Origin: Corynebacterium suedekumii
GTDB taxonomy: Bacteria > Actinomycetota > Actinomycetes > Mycobacteriales > Mycobacteriaceae
NCBI RefSeq assembly: GCF_030252185.1
Contig: NZ_CP126970.1
Location: 2,232,001 to 2,296,000, forward strand
Length of the DNA: 64,000 bases
Direction: 5' to 3'
In this document: piece by piece, positions 12,085 through 21,187 of the stretch
Numbering within the stretch: position 1 is the first letter of the stretch
Layout of the letters: each line of letters starts with the position of its first letter
The notes under the pieces: generated by a model
The model's database searches: none
The model's input: only the letters and a program-made list of their open reading frames with translations
What the model was told of the DNA's origin: nothing
Program-made: the position numbers and the translations under genes

Positions 12085-13539
12085 CTAGCCCACCGATCCT
12101 TCCATCTGCAGTTCGATCAGTCGGTTGAGCTCGAGCGCGTACTCCATCGGCAGTTCCTTGGCGATGGGCTCGACGAAACCACGGACGATCATCGCCATGG
12201 CCTCCTCCTCCGCGATGCCGCGGGACATGAGGTAGAACAACTGCTCGTCGGAGACCTTCGACACCGTCGCCTCGTGGCCCAGGGTCACGTGGTCGTTGCG
12301 GATGTCGTTGTAGGGGTAGGTGTCCGAGCGGGAGATGTTGTCCACCAGCAGGGCGTCACACTCGATATTGGAGGTGGAGTGATGCGCGTTGGCGTTGATC
12401 TGCACCAGACCGCGGTAGGCGGAGCGGCCGCCGCCACGGGCGACGGACTTGGCCACCACGTTGGAGGAGGTGTACGGCGCCATGTGGGTCATCTTGGCGC
12501 CGGTGTCCTGGAACTGTCCCTCGCCGGCGAAGGCGACGGAGAGGACCTCGCCGCGGGCGTGCGGACCGGTCATCCACACGGCCGGGTACTTCATGGTCAC
12601 CTTGGAGCCGATGTTGCCGTCGACCCACTCCATGGTCGCGCCCTCTTCGGCCTTGGCGCGCTTGGTCACCAGGTTGTAGACGTTGTTCGACCAGTTCTGG
12701 ATCGTGGTGTAGCGGCAGCGGCCACCCTTCTTCACGATGATCTCCACGACCGCCGAGTGCAGCGAGTCCGACTTGTAGATCGGGGCGGTGCAACCCTCGA
12801 CGTAGTGGACGTAGGCGTCCTCGTCGACGATGATGAGCGTGCGTTCGAACTGGCCCATGTTCTCCGTGTTGATGCGGAAGTAGGCCTGCAGCGGGATGTC
12901 CACGTGGACACCCTTGGGCACGTAGATGAAGGAGCCACCGGACCACACAGAGGTGTTGAGGGCGGAGAACTTGTTGTCGCCGGCCGGGATGACGGTGCCG
13001 AAGTACTCGCGGAACAGCTCCTCGTGCTCCTGGAGGGCGGTGTCGGTGTCGACGAAGATGACACCCTTCTCCTCCAGATCCTCACGGATCTGGTGGTAGA
13101 CCACCTCCGACTCGTACTGCGCGGCGACGCCGGCGACGAGACGCTGCTTCTCGGCCTCCGGGATGCCCAGGCGGTCGTAGGTGTTCTTGATGTCCTCGGG
13201 CAGATCCTCCCAGGACTGCGCCTGACCCTCGGTGGAGCGGACGAAGTACTTGATCGTGTCGAAGTTGATCCCCGACAGGTCAGCACCCCAGGTGGGCATC
13301 GGCTTGCGGTCGAAGATGCTCAGGGCCTTGAGGCGCTGGTCGAGCATCCACTGCGGCTCATTCTTCTTGCCGGAGATGTCGCGGACGACCTCTTCGCTGA
13401 GGCCACGGCGGGCCGAGGCGCCGGCCTCGTCGGAATCGTGCCAGCCGTAGTTGTACGGACCGATGGACTCGATGATCTGGTCATCGTTCATCGGGGTGTC
13501 AGCGCCGGGGATCCCGGTGTTCTGCGTTGCCTGGGTCAT
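12085..13539 (-). CDS. sufB: Fe-S assembly scaffold protein SufB
   Basis: 484 residues, full length. Seen are the N-terminal [11 protein letters not shown], the WADLSGI-type region ([14 protein letters not shown]), the hallmark [18 protein letters not shown], and the C-terminal [21 protein letters not shown]. SufB is the main scaffold on which nascent Fe-S clusters are built. The start at 13539 has AAAGGAG 7 bases upstream. That leader lies inside the sufR coding end, which overlaps sufB by 41 bases. Confidence 0.96.
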   Translation of the reverse strand: MTQATQNTGIPGADTPMNDDQIIESIGPYNYGWHDSDEAGASARRGLSEEVVRDISGKKNEPQWMLDQRLKALSIFDRKPMPTWGADLSGINFDTIKYFVRSTEGQAQSWEDLPEDIKNTYDRLGIPEAEKQRLVAGVAAQYESEVVYHQIREDLEEKGVIFVDTDTALQEHEELFREYFGTVIPAGDNKFSALNTSVWSGGSFIYVPKGVHVDIPLQAYFRINTENMGQFERTLIIVDEDAYVHYVEGCTAPIYKSDSLHSAVVEIIVKKGGRCRYTTIQNWSNNVYNLVTKRAKAEEGATMEWVDGNIGSKVTMKYPAVWMTGPHARGEVLSVAFAGEGQFQDTGAKMTHMAPYTSSNVVAKSVARGGGRSAYRGLVQINANAHHSTSNIECDALLVDNISRSDTYPYNDIRNDHVTLGHEATVSKVSDEQLFYLMSRGIAEEEAMAMIVRGFVEPIAKELPMEYALELNRLIELQMEGSVG

Positions 13540-14233
13540 GATCCGCTCCTTTCTTCTGGGATGTGGGTGTCTGTGTGGGAGACGGGGTCAGGGGGATGTT
13601 CGTGGTGCAGATCCCGTGCCCACCGGTGATGGTGGCCAGGGGTTGGACGTGCACGCCGACCAGAGAGGAAATTGTCTCATGCTCGGCCTCGCACAGTTCC
13701 GGGTGGTCCGCCGCCACGCTGGCCACCGGGCAGTGGTGCTGGCAGATCTGGACACCGTGGCCGGCCTCGTTGACCGTCGCGGCGTATCCGTGCCGGTCGA
13801 AGGCCTCCGCCAGTTCGGCGGCCACCCGCTGCACGGATTCCGGATCGTCGGTCGCCGGTTCGATTCCTTCCACGATCCGCCGGATTCGTCGGCGGGCCAG
13901 GGCGCGGACCGCGTCCTGGCCCCCGGCCTCCCGGAGGGAGTCGAGGGCGTCGGCCGCCAGCTGATCGAAGGAGTGCCCGAACTGGACATGACCCCGTTCG
14001 GTGAGACGGAAGGCCTTCGCAGGCCGTCCGCGGCTCGGGGTGCCGGCCGGACGGGGACGGCGGGCGTCCTGCTCCGCGAGGCCCTCGGCCACGAGGATGT
14101 CCAGGTGACGCCGGATACCGGCGGCGGACATCTCCAGTCGTTCCGCCAGGTCCGAGGCGGTGATCGGTGCATGCTTGAGCAGCATGAGCGTGATCTGGCG
14201 TCGGGTGTCGCCGTCGGTCTGATGGTCCACCAC
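13499..14233 (-). CDS. sufR: SufR-type ArsR/DeoR-like Fe-S-sensing repressor of the suf operon
   Basis: 244 residues from the GTG at 14233, chosen because AGGAGG lies 8 bases upstream; the frame stays open to 14308. An N-terminal winged helix ([39 protein letters not shown]) is followed by basic [17 protein letters not shown]-terminal sensor has four cysteines ([20 protein letters not shown]) placed as in SufR, which holds a 4Fe-4S cluster and represses suf when loaded. It is the first gene of the operon. The C-terminus runs 41 bases into sufB. In the +1 frame the last stretch would end with TGA overlapping the sufB ATG, so a small indel near the 3' end cannot be excluded. Confidence 0.88.
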   Translation of the reverse strand: MVDHQTDGDTRRQITLMLLKHAPITASDLAERLEMSAAGIRRHLDILVAEGLAEQDARRPRPAGTPSRGRPAKAFRLTERGHVQFGHSFDQLAADALDSLREAGGQDAVRALARRRIRRIVEGIEPATDDPESVQRVAAELAEAFDRHGYAATVNEAGHGVQICQHHCPVASVAADHPELCEAEHETISSLVGVHVQPLATITGGHGICTTNIPLTPSPTQTPTSQKKGADHDPGNAEHRDPRR

Positions 14234-14270
14234 TGCCGTCACCTCCTGAGTGCTCGTGTCTATCGACAGC

Positions 14271-14313
14271 GAACCCACATCTGCGGGTTCTATCTTTCGA
14301 CAACACAAGTGTT
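14271..14313. promoter_or_regulatory. Two inverted repeats in the sufR-mptB divergent region
   Basis: GAACCC (14271-14276) pairs with GGGTTC (14285-14290) around 8 bases, and AACAC-AA-GTGTT (14302-14313) is a near-perfect palindrome. Both lie upstream of sufR, where SufR autoregulates in other bacteria. Which of them is the SufR operator, if either, is inferred only from position and symmetry. Confidence 0.4.
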
Positions 14314-14349
14314 CCCTAATTCATTCCCGCTGTCCAACCAGTGGCTGGC

Positions 14350-14355
14350 TACACT
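14350..14355 (+). promoter_or_regulatory. -10 box TACACT for leaderless mptB mRNA
   Basis: TACACT is followed by 6 bases and the GTG at 14362. This selects 14362 over the in-frame GTG at 14341. Confidence 0.55.
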
Positions 14356-14361
14356 GACCGT

Positions 14362-16031
14362 GTGCAACGACGACGACCGACGATCCTCCGCGACCTCACC
14401 TCGGACCTGCCGAGGCTCGGGTCCGCCGGGTCACGGGCCGCCTCCCTCCACCAGGAGGGTTCCACGCGGGTGGCAGCCGGGCGGCCCGGCGTCCGGGAAC
14501 TCACCCGCTTCCAGGTCCTGCGCCTGACCGGCACCGCCGGTGCCCTGCTCATCGGACTCGGCGCGCTCGGCGCCGGCGCGCTGCCGGTGGTGGGAAACCC
14601 CTACGGCTCCCTGCCGGTGGGCACGCTGATGTCGCGGATGCTGCAGACCTCGTCCGTGCTGGTGCTGGTCGGTGTCGGTCTGCTCGTTCTCGCGTGGGTG
14701 CTCATGGCGCCGTTCGTGGGGGCGTCGAGAAGCGCCGGTTCCCAACCCACGGTGACCACCTCCAGCCTCAAGCGGACCTTCGCCGCGTGGGTGCTGCCAA
14801 TCCTGTTCACCGCGCCGCTGTTCACCCAGGACATCTACTCCTATCTGGCGCAGGGCTCGATCGTCGCCCGGGGCATGGACCCCTACGCCGCCGGCCCGGT
14901 CGACCTGCTCGGCCCGGAGGATCCGCTGGCCCGGTCGGTGCCGTTCATCTGGTCGCACTCCCCTTCCCCTACGGCCCGGTCGCACTGTGGCTGGCGTCGA
15001 TGATCAGCCGCATCACCAGCGACTCCATCATCCTCGGGGTCATCGGGCACCGGATGCTCTCCCTCGTCGGCCTCATCGCCGTGGGGTGGGCGATCACCCG
15101 CCTCGCGCGCCGCTGCCGGGTCAACCCCGTGGCCGCGCTGTGGCTGGGCCTGCTCAATCCGTTGACCATCCTCCATCTCATCGGCGGTATCCACAATGAG
15201 GCGATTCTGCTCGGCCTCATGCTCGTGGGCATGGAGCTGGGCCTGCGCGGCGTGGACCTGCTCGGCGGGCGCAACGGCCGGGCAGTCGACCCCCGGGCGG
15301 GCGCCTGGCTCATCATCGTCTCGGCCGTGCTCATCGCCTGCGCCGGCATGGTCAAGGTGACCGGCTTCCTCGCGCTCGGGTTCGTGGGCATGAATCTCGC
15401 CCGGCACCTCCTGCGGGTCGGCCGCCACCCGGCGGTGGCGATCCTCATCGCCGTCGCGGTGCAGATGGTGCTGCTCGTGGCCACCATCGCCGTCATCACC
15501 GCCGCCACCGGCATCGGCCTCGGCTGGGTGACCGGTCAGGGCGGGGCGGCGACAATCCGCAGCTGGATGTCCATGACCACGAATGTGGGCGTCGTCTCGG
15601 GATTCTTCGGCATGCTGCTCGGGCTGGGTGACCACACCGACGCCATTCTCCTCCTCACCCGGGCGGCCGGGGTCATCGTGGCCGCCGGCTTCCTCATCCG
15701 CATGCTCTTCGCCACCTTCCGCGGCACCATCCACCCCGTCGGCGGACTCGGAGTCTCCACCTTCGTCCTCGTCTTACTCTTTCCCGTTGTCCATCCCTGG
15801 TACATGCTCTGGGCGATCCTGCCCCTGGCAGCCTGGGCCAACCGCCCCCTGTTCCGGATCGCGGTGGTCGTCTACTCCGCCGCCTTCAGCTTCTTCGTCC
15901 TCCCCCGGGGCCTGTCCCTGCCACCCGACACCGTCCTGTCCATCTACGTCGGCTCCGCACTCTCCTTCGCCGCCGTCGTCGCGCTCGGATGGTGGCTGTT
16001 GAGGCGGCGAAGAGTGCTTGGCCTACACTGA
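14362..16031 (+). pseudogene. mptB: Alpha-(1->6)-mannopyranosyltransferase MptB, frameshifted
   Basis: Polyprenyl-phosphate-mannose-dependent GT-C glycosyltransferase that builds the mannan core of lipomannan/lipoarabinomannan in corynebacteria and mycobacteria. More than ten hydrophobic helices; the family's acidic loop is seen as TQDIYSYLAQG near residue 155, then PYGPVALWLASM and LLNPLTILHLIGGIHNEA. The frame breaks at 14960-14970: one C appears lost from a run, since adding it turns SPSPTARS into SPFPYGPVALW and restores a 556-residue protein ending at 16031. Its position next to sufR agrees with C. glutamicum from memory. A sequencing error is more likely than a null allele. Confidence 0.85.
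16024..16029 (+). promoter_or_regulatory. -10 box TACACT inside the mptB 3' end, leaderless start for ABC ATPase
   Basis: TACACT overlaps the last codons and stop of mptB (CTA CAC TGA) and is followed by 8 bases and the GTG at 16038. Confidence 0.5.
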
Positions 16032-16037
16032 TTCACC

Positions 16038-17042
16038 GTGGCTACACCTTTTGATGGATCCGGGGAGACGTCTGTCCCGACGGCGTCGGACACGTCGGCT
16101 GCCGCCCACGGTGCAGCACTGGAATTACGCGACGTTGTCCGCACCTTCGGCGACACCACCGCCGTCGACCACCTCAGCCTGACGGCCGCCCGCGGTGAGA
16201 TCCTCGCCCTGCTCGGACCCAACGGTGCCGGCAAGACCACCACCATCGAGATGTGCGAGGGCTTCACCCGCCCCACCTCCGGTGAGATCCGCGTCCTGGG
16301 CATCGACCCGGTCCGCTCCCCCGACCAGGTGCGCCGCCGCATCGGGATCATGCTCCAGGGTGGCGGCTCCTACTCAGGTATCCGGGTCGCCGAGATGCTC
16401 CGGCTCGCGGCCGCGTACAACGCCGACCCCCATGACCCCGAGTGGCTCATGGACATCCTGGGCCTGCAGGGGGTACGACGGACCACGTACCGGCGCCTCT
16501 CCGGTGGCCAGCAGCAGCGCCTGTCCCTCGCGCTGGCGCTCATCGGCCGACCCGAGCTGGTCTTCCTCGACGAACCCACCGCGGGTCTCGACGCCCAGTC
16601 GAGGCTGGCGGTGTGGGATCTCGTCACCGCCCTGCGCGCCGACGGCGTCACCGTCATCCTCACCACGCACCTCATGGACGAGGCCGAGGCGCTCGCCGAC
16701 CGCATCGTCATCATGGACCGGGGTCGCGTTGTCGCCTCGGGCACGCCCGCCGAACTCACCGCGGGTCACGCCACGTCCGGACGCGTGAGTTTCGAGACCG
16801 ACACCCCGCTCGACCTCGACCGGGCCCTGGCCGAGGTGACACGGACCCTGCCCGACACCGCACCCCTGGAGGCCGTGCGCCCCCTGAGCTACCGGATATC
16901 CGCGGACGCGACCCCGGACCTGATCTCGGCACTCACCCTGGCCGCGGCCGACCAGGGTGTACTCGTCCGCCGACTCGACGTCGACCACCGCAGCCTCGAG
17001 GACGTCTTCCTCGACATCACCGGCCGGAGCCTGAGGAGCTGA
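16038..17042 (+). CDS. ABC transporter ATP-binding protein
   Basis: 334 residues. One ABC cassette with Walker A GPNGAGKTTTIEM near residue 60, signature RLSGGQQQRLSLALAL, Walker B LVFLDEPTAGLD and H-loop TTHLMDEAE. A C-terminal ~80-residue extension (TPLDLDRALAEVTRTLP onward) is the regulatory type found in DrrA/CcmA-like exporters. It starts at GTG behind a leaderless-type TACACT box and is followed after one base by its permease. The substrate is not evident. The position between mptB and ctaA is shared with C. glutamicum from memory, so the cargo could be cell-envelope related, but this is only context. Confidence 0.9.
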   Translation: MATPFDGSGETSVPTASDTSAAAHGAALELRDVVRTFGDTTAVDHLSLTAARGEILALLGPNGAGKTTTIEMCEGFTRPTSGEIRVLGIDPVRSPDQVRRRIGIMLQGGGSYSGIRVAEMLRLAAAYNADPHDPEWLMDILGLQGVRRTTYRRLSGGQQQRLSLALALIGRPELVFLDEPTAGLDAQSRLAVWDLVTALRADGVTVILTTHLMDEAEALADRIVIMDRGRVVASGTPAELTAGHATSGRVSFETDTPLDLDRALAEVTRTLPDTAPLEAVRPLSYRISADATPDLISALTLAAADQGVLVRRLDVDHRSLEDVFLDITGRSLRS

Positions 17043-17043
17043 C

Positions 17044-17823
17044 ATGACGGAGATCACCGACACCCGATTCACCCCGGGCACCTTCACCCCCGCCCCCGAG
17101 CGGGCAACCCGGTCCCGGATGATCGCCGCCCAGGGGCGGATGGAGACGATCCTCTTCCTCCGCCACGGCGAGCAGCAGCTGCTGAGCATCATCATCCCGT
17201 TGGCCATGCTCGTCATCGCCGCCCGGATCCCGTTGCTCGGTGAGGACCGCGGGGTCACCGAAATCTTCCCGATGATGCTGGCGATCGCCACCACCAGCTC
17301 GGGGTTCACCGGCCAGGCCATCGCGTTGGCCTTCGACCGCCGCTACGGCGCCCTGAAGCGCACCGGCGCCTCGGGAGTTCCGGCTGCGACGATCATCGCC
17401 GGGAAGGTCATCGCCGTCACCGTCATGGCGGCCCTGCAGGCCGTGCTGCTCGGCGGCACCGCCCTGCTGCTGGGGTGGCGGGTGAGCCCGGCCGGTCTTC
17501 TGCTCGGCGTGGTGGTGCTTCTGGTCGGCGTCGCCGCATTCACCGCCCTCGGGCTGCTCATGGGCGGGACGCTGCCGGCGGAACTCGTCCTGGCGTTGGC
17601 CAACCTCATCTGGGTGATCCTGGTCGGCACCGTCGGCTGGGTACTCTACTCCCAGGGCCTGGACGACGCCGGCTGGTACACCCTCATCCCCTCCGTCGCG
17701 CTGGCCTCCGGGCTCACCCTCGCCTTCGACGGGAGCGTCCCCTGGCGTGAACTCGTCGTCCTCACCGGCTGGGCCGTGGTGGCGTCGGCTGCGGCCGTGA
17801 AATGGTTCCGCTTCTCCTCCTGA
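17044..17823 (+). CDS. ABC-2 type transporter permease
   Basis: 259 residues with six predicted helices: QQLLSIIIPLAMLVIAARI, IFPMMLAIATTSSGFTG, VIAVTVMAALQAVLLGGTAL, LLGVVVLLVGVAAFTALGLL, LVLALANLIWVILVGTVGWV and a C-terminal LVVLTGWAVVASAAAV. The FDRRYGALKRTGASGVPAATIIAGK loop is typical of ABC-2 exporters. It begins 1 base after the ATPase stop, so the two form one transporter. Substrate unknown. Confidence 0.88.
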   Translation: MTEITDTRFTPGTFTPAPERATRSRMIAAQGRMETILFLRHGEQQLLSIIIPLAMLVIAARIPLLGEDRGVTEIFPMMLAIATTSSGFTGQAIALAFDRRYGALKRTGASGVPAATIIAGKVIAVTVMAALQAVLLGGTALLLGWRVSPAGLLLGVVVLLVGVAAFTALGLLMGGTLPAELVLALANLIWVILVGTVGWVLYSQGLDDAGWYTLIPSVALASGLTLAFDGSVPWRELVVLTGWAVVASAAAVKWFRFSS

Positions 17824-17888
17824 TCGGGCAGTGGCATACACCACCTCCGGGACACCCCAGGAATTGGCCCCTACGCTGGCCTGACAGG

Positions 17889-17894
17889 TAGGGT
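17889..17894 (+). promoter_or_regulatory. -10 box TAGGGT for leaderless ctaA mRNA
   Basis: TAGGGT, 7 bases, then GTG at 17902. It selects this start over the frame opening at 17893. Confidence 0.5.
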
Positions 17895-17901
17895 GAGGGC
17901 C

Positions 17902-18875
17902 GTGACTTCCACCGCCTCGACCGCCACGAACTCCACCCCTGACCGCACGAAGGGCCCGTCGCTGAAGGTCCAGCGCATCCTCGCGATGATCCTGCTGTTT
18001 GCCCAGGGTGCGATCACCGTCACCGGCTCCATCGTCCGCGTGACCGGCTCCGGTCTCGGTTGCGACACGTGGCCCAACTGCCACGAGGGCTCTCTCGTTC
18101 CGGTCCAGGGCGCGGCACCTGCCCTGCACCAGGCGATCGAGTTCGGCAACCGCCTGCTCACCTTCGTGCTCGCCGCCATCGCCATCGCGGTGTTCGTGGC
18201 GGTGCTCGGGCCGGCCGGCGCCGGGAGATCATCATCTACTCCTTCGTCTCCGGTATCGGCGTGGCGATCCAGGCCGTCATCGGCGGCATCTCGGTCCTGC
18301 TCGACCTCAAGTGGTGGGCCGTGGCCATCCACTTCCTGCCGTCGATGATCCTCGTGTGGATCGCCGCGCTGCTGTACATGCGGCTGGCGGAGCCGGACCA
18401 TGAGGAGCCGGTGCGGATGTTCGCTCCGGTCATCCGCACCCTCACCGTCGTCGCCGCGGTCTGCCTGTCCGTCGTGCTGGTCACCGGCACGATGGTCACC
18501 GGTGCCGGTGTCCACGCCGGTGATGACGGGGTGGGCATGGAGGGCCGCCTGGACGTGGACATCGAGCTCATGGCCTACATCCACGCCGGCACGATGTACG
18601 TCTATCTCGCCGCCACCCTGGCCGTGATGTGGCTGCTGTACAAGGGCGCGGCGTCGCAGGCGGCGAAGCGGACCGCCTGGGTGCTCGTCTTCATGATCAT
18701 GGTCCAGTGGGCCATCGGCATCATCCAGTTCAACCTGGGTATCCCCCGCTGGACCATTCCGGCCCACATCGCGATGTCGTCCGTCGTCGTCGCCTTCTCC
18801 GCGTTCCTCTACGCCCACGGCCAGCGTCGGCTCACCCCGGCGGAGGAAAACTCCGTCGTCACCGCCGAGAGGTAG
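17902..18875 (+). pseudogene. ctaA: Heme A synthase CtaA, frameshifted
   Basis: Membrane enzyme converting heme O to heme A for cytochrome aa3 oxidase. Part 1 contains the first helix with GSIVRVTGSGLGCDTWPNCH (heme-ligand and paired Cys region) and ALHQAIEFGNRLLTF. Part 2, from about 18228 in the next frame, has EIIIYSFVSGIGVAIQAVIGG, WWAVAIHFLPSMILVW, AYIHAGTMYVYLAATLAV and IPAHIAMSSVVVAFSAFLY. One missing C near 18225 (CCGGCC before GGCGCC) would join them as LGPARRREII, giving 324 residues. Heme A synthesis is completed by CtaB, encoded nearby on the other strand. Likely sequencing error. Confidence 0.87.
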
Positions 18876-18876
18876 C

Positions 18877-18882
18877 TAGCCT
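18877..18882 (+). promoter_or_regulatory. -10 box TAGCCT for leaderless oxidoreductase mRNA
   Basis: TAGCCT lies one base after the ctaA stop codon and is followed by 7 bases and the ATG at 18890. Confidence 0.55.
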
Positions 18883-18889
18883 GGATGCC

Positions 18890-19856
18890 ATGAAGGCAAT
18901 CCAGATCACTGAGACCGGGGGCCCTGAGGTCCTGACGCTGCGCGACATCGACGCGCCTGTCCCCTCCGAGAGCGAGGTGCTTGTCGACGTCGAGGTGGCC
19001 GGCGTCAACTACATCGACACGTACTACCGCGAGGGCGTCTACCACGCGACGACGCCGTTCGTCCCCGGCATGGAGGGCACGGGCCGGGTGGTGCATGACC
19101 CCCGCGGCGAGATCGCCGAGGGCACCGTCGTCGCCTGGTGCGACGCCTTCGGCTCCTATGCGGAACAGGTCTGCGTCCCCCGTGACCGACTCGTCGCGGT
19201 GCCCGAGGGGGTGCGCCCGGAGGTGGCGGCCTCCATGCTGCTGCAGGGCATCACCGCCCACTACCTCACCCACGGCGTGTACGACCTGCAGGAGGGGGAC
19301 TCCTGTCTCATCACCGCCGGCGCCGGCGGCGTCGGTCTGCTGGTCACCCAGATGGCGGCCGCGAAGGGCGCCCGGGTGTTCTCCGTCGTCTCCACCGATG
19401 AGAAGGAGCAGCTTGCCCTCGAGGCCGGCGCGACGGAGGTGTTCCGCTACTCGAGACAATCTCGCTGAGGTCGTGCGCCGTCGGAACAACGGCCAGGGCG
19501 TGGACGTGGTGTATGACGGGGTGGGTAAGGACACCTTCAACGAGTCGCTGGAGGCGGTCCGTCCCCGGGGCACGGTGTGTCTGTTCGGGGCGGCCTCCGG
19601 CGCGGTGCTGCCGTTCGACCCGCAGCTGCTAAACACGCACGGGTCGATCTTTCTCACGCGGCCGTCGATAGGCGCCTGGACCTCCGGGGAAGGCGAGTTC
19701 CGCATGCGGGCGCAGGCGGTGACCCAGGCCGTCGTCGACGGCACCCTGTCGTTCCGGATCTCCAGCTCCTACCCGCTGGCCGAGGCGGCACAGGCGCACC
19801 GGGACCTGCAGGACCGCAAGACAACCGGCTCGATCGTCCTCCGGGTACGCGAGTGA
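18890..19856 (+). pseudogene. Quinone oxidoreductase-like medium-chain dehydrogenase, frameshifted
   Basis: Zinc-free MDR family (QOR/zeta-crystallin type) that moves electrons from NADPH to quinones or aldehydes. The N-terminus MKAIQITETGGPEVLTLRD and GVNYIDTYYREGVY are typical; the Rossmann glycine motif GAGGVGLLVTQMAAAKGA is near residue 148. After EVFRYS (about 19453) the frame shifts, and DNLAEVVRR, GVDVVYDGVGKDTFNESL and GAASGAVLPFDP continue to 19856. The net change is +1 or -2; loss of one GA from GAGA would give YSRDNLAEVV. Repaired length is about 321-322 residues, normal for QOR. It converges with ctaB, 10 bases away. Confidence 0.85.
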
Positions 19857-19866
19857 CCGGGAGAAG

Positions 19867-20799
19867 CTAGAAGAAGGTGGTGGTCCAGCCGAGCATCTCG
19901 CCGATGGTCTCCCACCCGAGGACGGCGTCGATGGACAGGGCGACGAAGACGAGCGCGAGGTAGTTGTTCGAGAGGATGAACAGCTTGAGTGGCTTGACGG
20001 CCTCGCCCCGGACGACGCCGCGGTGCAGCACGATCGCCATCCACAGGAAGTACAGGCCGCCGACGAGCGCGCCGCCGAGGTAGATCCAGGAGGCGGCGGG
20101 CACGATCAGCAGGCTGACCACGACGGTGGCGACGGTGTACCAGACGATCTGCCGGGTGACCTCGACCGGCTTGCGGACGACGGGCAGCATCGGCACACCC
20201 GCGCGCTCGTAGTCGTCCCGGTACTTCATGGCCAGCGCCCAGGTGTGCGGCGGGGTCCAGAAGAAGACGATGAGCCACAGCACGATCGCCTGCCACCACT
20301 GGGCGGGAACTCCCTCGGGAAGGTTGTCGACGATGACGGCCCAGCCGACCATGACCGGCATACAGCCGGCGGCCCCGCCCCAGATGATGTTCTGCCAGGT
20401 CCTGCGCTTGAGCCACTTGGTGTAGACGAAGATGTAGAACCAGTTGGTCAGGACGATGAAGAACGCCGCGAGCCAGGATCCGCACAACAGGCCCAGCCAC
20501 AGGACGGAGATGATGAGCATCGTCCACGCGAAGATGGTGGCGTTGCGGTTGGACACTTTGTTGCGCACCAGCGGGCGGGCCCGGGTGCGTCCCATCTTCT
20601 GGTCGATGTCGGAGTCGGCGACCATGTTGAAGGTGTTGGCGGCGGCCGCACCCATCCAGCCACCCACGACGGTGAGCAGGATGAGGACGATGTTGTTCTC
20701 TCCACGATCGGCCTGCAGCATGGCGGGGATCGTGGCGACGAGGAGCAGCTCAATGACCCTCGGCTTCGTCAGTGCAACGTAAGCCTTGATTGTCTCCAA
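19867..20799 (-). CDS. ctaB: Protoheme IX farnesyltransferase (heme O synthase)
   Basis: UbiA-family membrane prenyltransferase that farnesylates heme b to heme O. Nine or so helices; the first Asp-rich motif is [18 protein letters not shown], the second is the [11 protein letters not shown] region near residue 185. I chose the TTG at 20799 because GGAGGAAG sits 4-5 bases upstream and the protein then begins at [18 protein letters not shown], where the homologues I recall begin; length 310 residues. The frame stays open to 21183, but that extension reads as poorly conserved, basic sequence and crosses the likely promoter. Starts slightly upstream remain possible. Product is the substrate of CtaA. 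Confidence 0.9.
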   Translation of the reverse strand: METIKAYVALTKPRVIELLLVATIPAMLQADRGENNIVLILLTVVGGWMGAAAANTFNMVADSDIDQKMGRTRARPLVRNKVSNRNATIFAWTMLIISVLWLGLLCGSWLAAFFIVLTNWFYIFVYTKWLKRRTWQNIIWGGAAGCMPVMVGWAVIVDNLPEGVPAQWWQAIVLWLIVFFWTPPHTWALAMKYRDDYERAGVPMLPVVRKPVEVTRQIVWYTVATVVVSLLIVPAASWIYLGGALVGGLYFLWMAIVLHRGVVRGEAVKPLKLFILSNNYLALVFVALSIDAVLGWETIGEMLGWTTTFF

Positions 20800-21187
20800 G
20801 GAAGCTTCCTCCAACAGCGGGGTTTGGCGATACGACAGGATGCGGGGGCCACTCTCGGCGGCCCGGCCACTCCAGACTGGTCGGGCGCGGCGAACCGATA
20901 GTTCCCGACGCTCCACATCATTCTTTCGATGGACGTGGTCCAGCGCCGTCATCCTACCGCCCGGGTTGCACGGGCCCGCAATCCCCCGCCCCAAGGACCG
21001 TGGCAGCATCCTGACACCGTGATTCGTACTACCATTGCGTTCCGATTGTGCCGGGTGGAACACAACCGGCGGCCGATCCGCACTAAGGTGGACGATGACG
21101 CGAACCGCCGTCACTCGCCCACCGGGTCGAGCCGACGTGCGGTAGCCACAAACACCCTGATCCCGACCCCATAGTGAGGACACTCCC
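20800..21187. promoter_or_regulatory. 388-base divergent intergenic region, ctaB and tkt promoters
   Basis: No gene seen. On the minus strand TAGGAT (about 20952-20957) is a candidate -10 box for ctaB, leaving a leader of about 145 bases. On the plus strand TAAGGT (21084-21089) is the best -10 candidate for tkt, giving a leader of about 90 bases ending in GTGAGGA before the GTG at 21188. A short frame, ATG at 21095 to TAG at 21145 (16 codons), starts near the presumed tkt mRNA 5' end; it may be chance. Confidence 0.35.

Noticed and set aside
14362..19856. True pseudogenes mptB, ctaA and the QOR-like gene
   Set aside because: Both halves of each gene keep full conservation with no further stops, so recent or artefactual indels are more likely than decay.
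21095..21145. Short leader ORF (16 codons) upstream of tkt
   Set aside because: Only 5 bases from the supposed -10 box, no conserved peptide known to me and no attenuator structure seen.
20800..21183. N-terminal extension of ctaB up to 21183
   Set aside because: Not hydrophobic, not like CtaB N-termini, and it covers the divergent promoter region; the TTG at 20799 has a good ribosome binding site.
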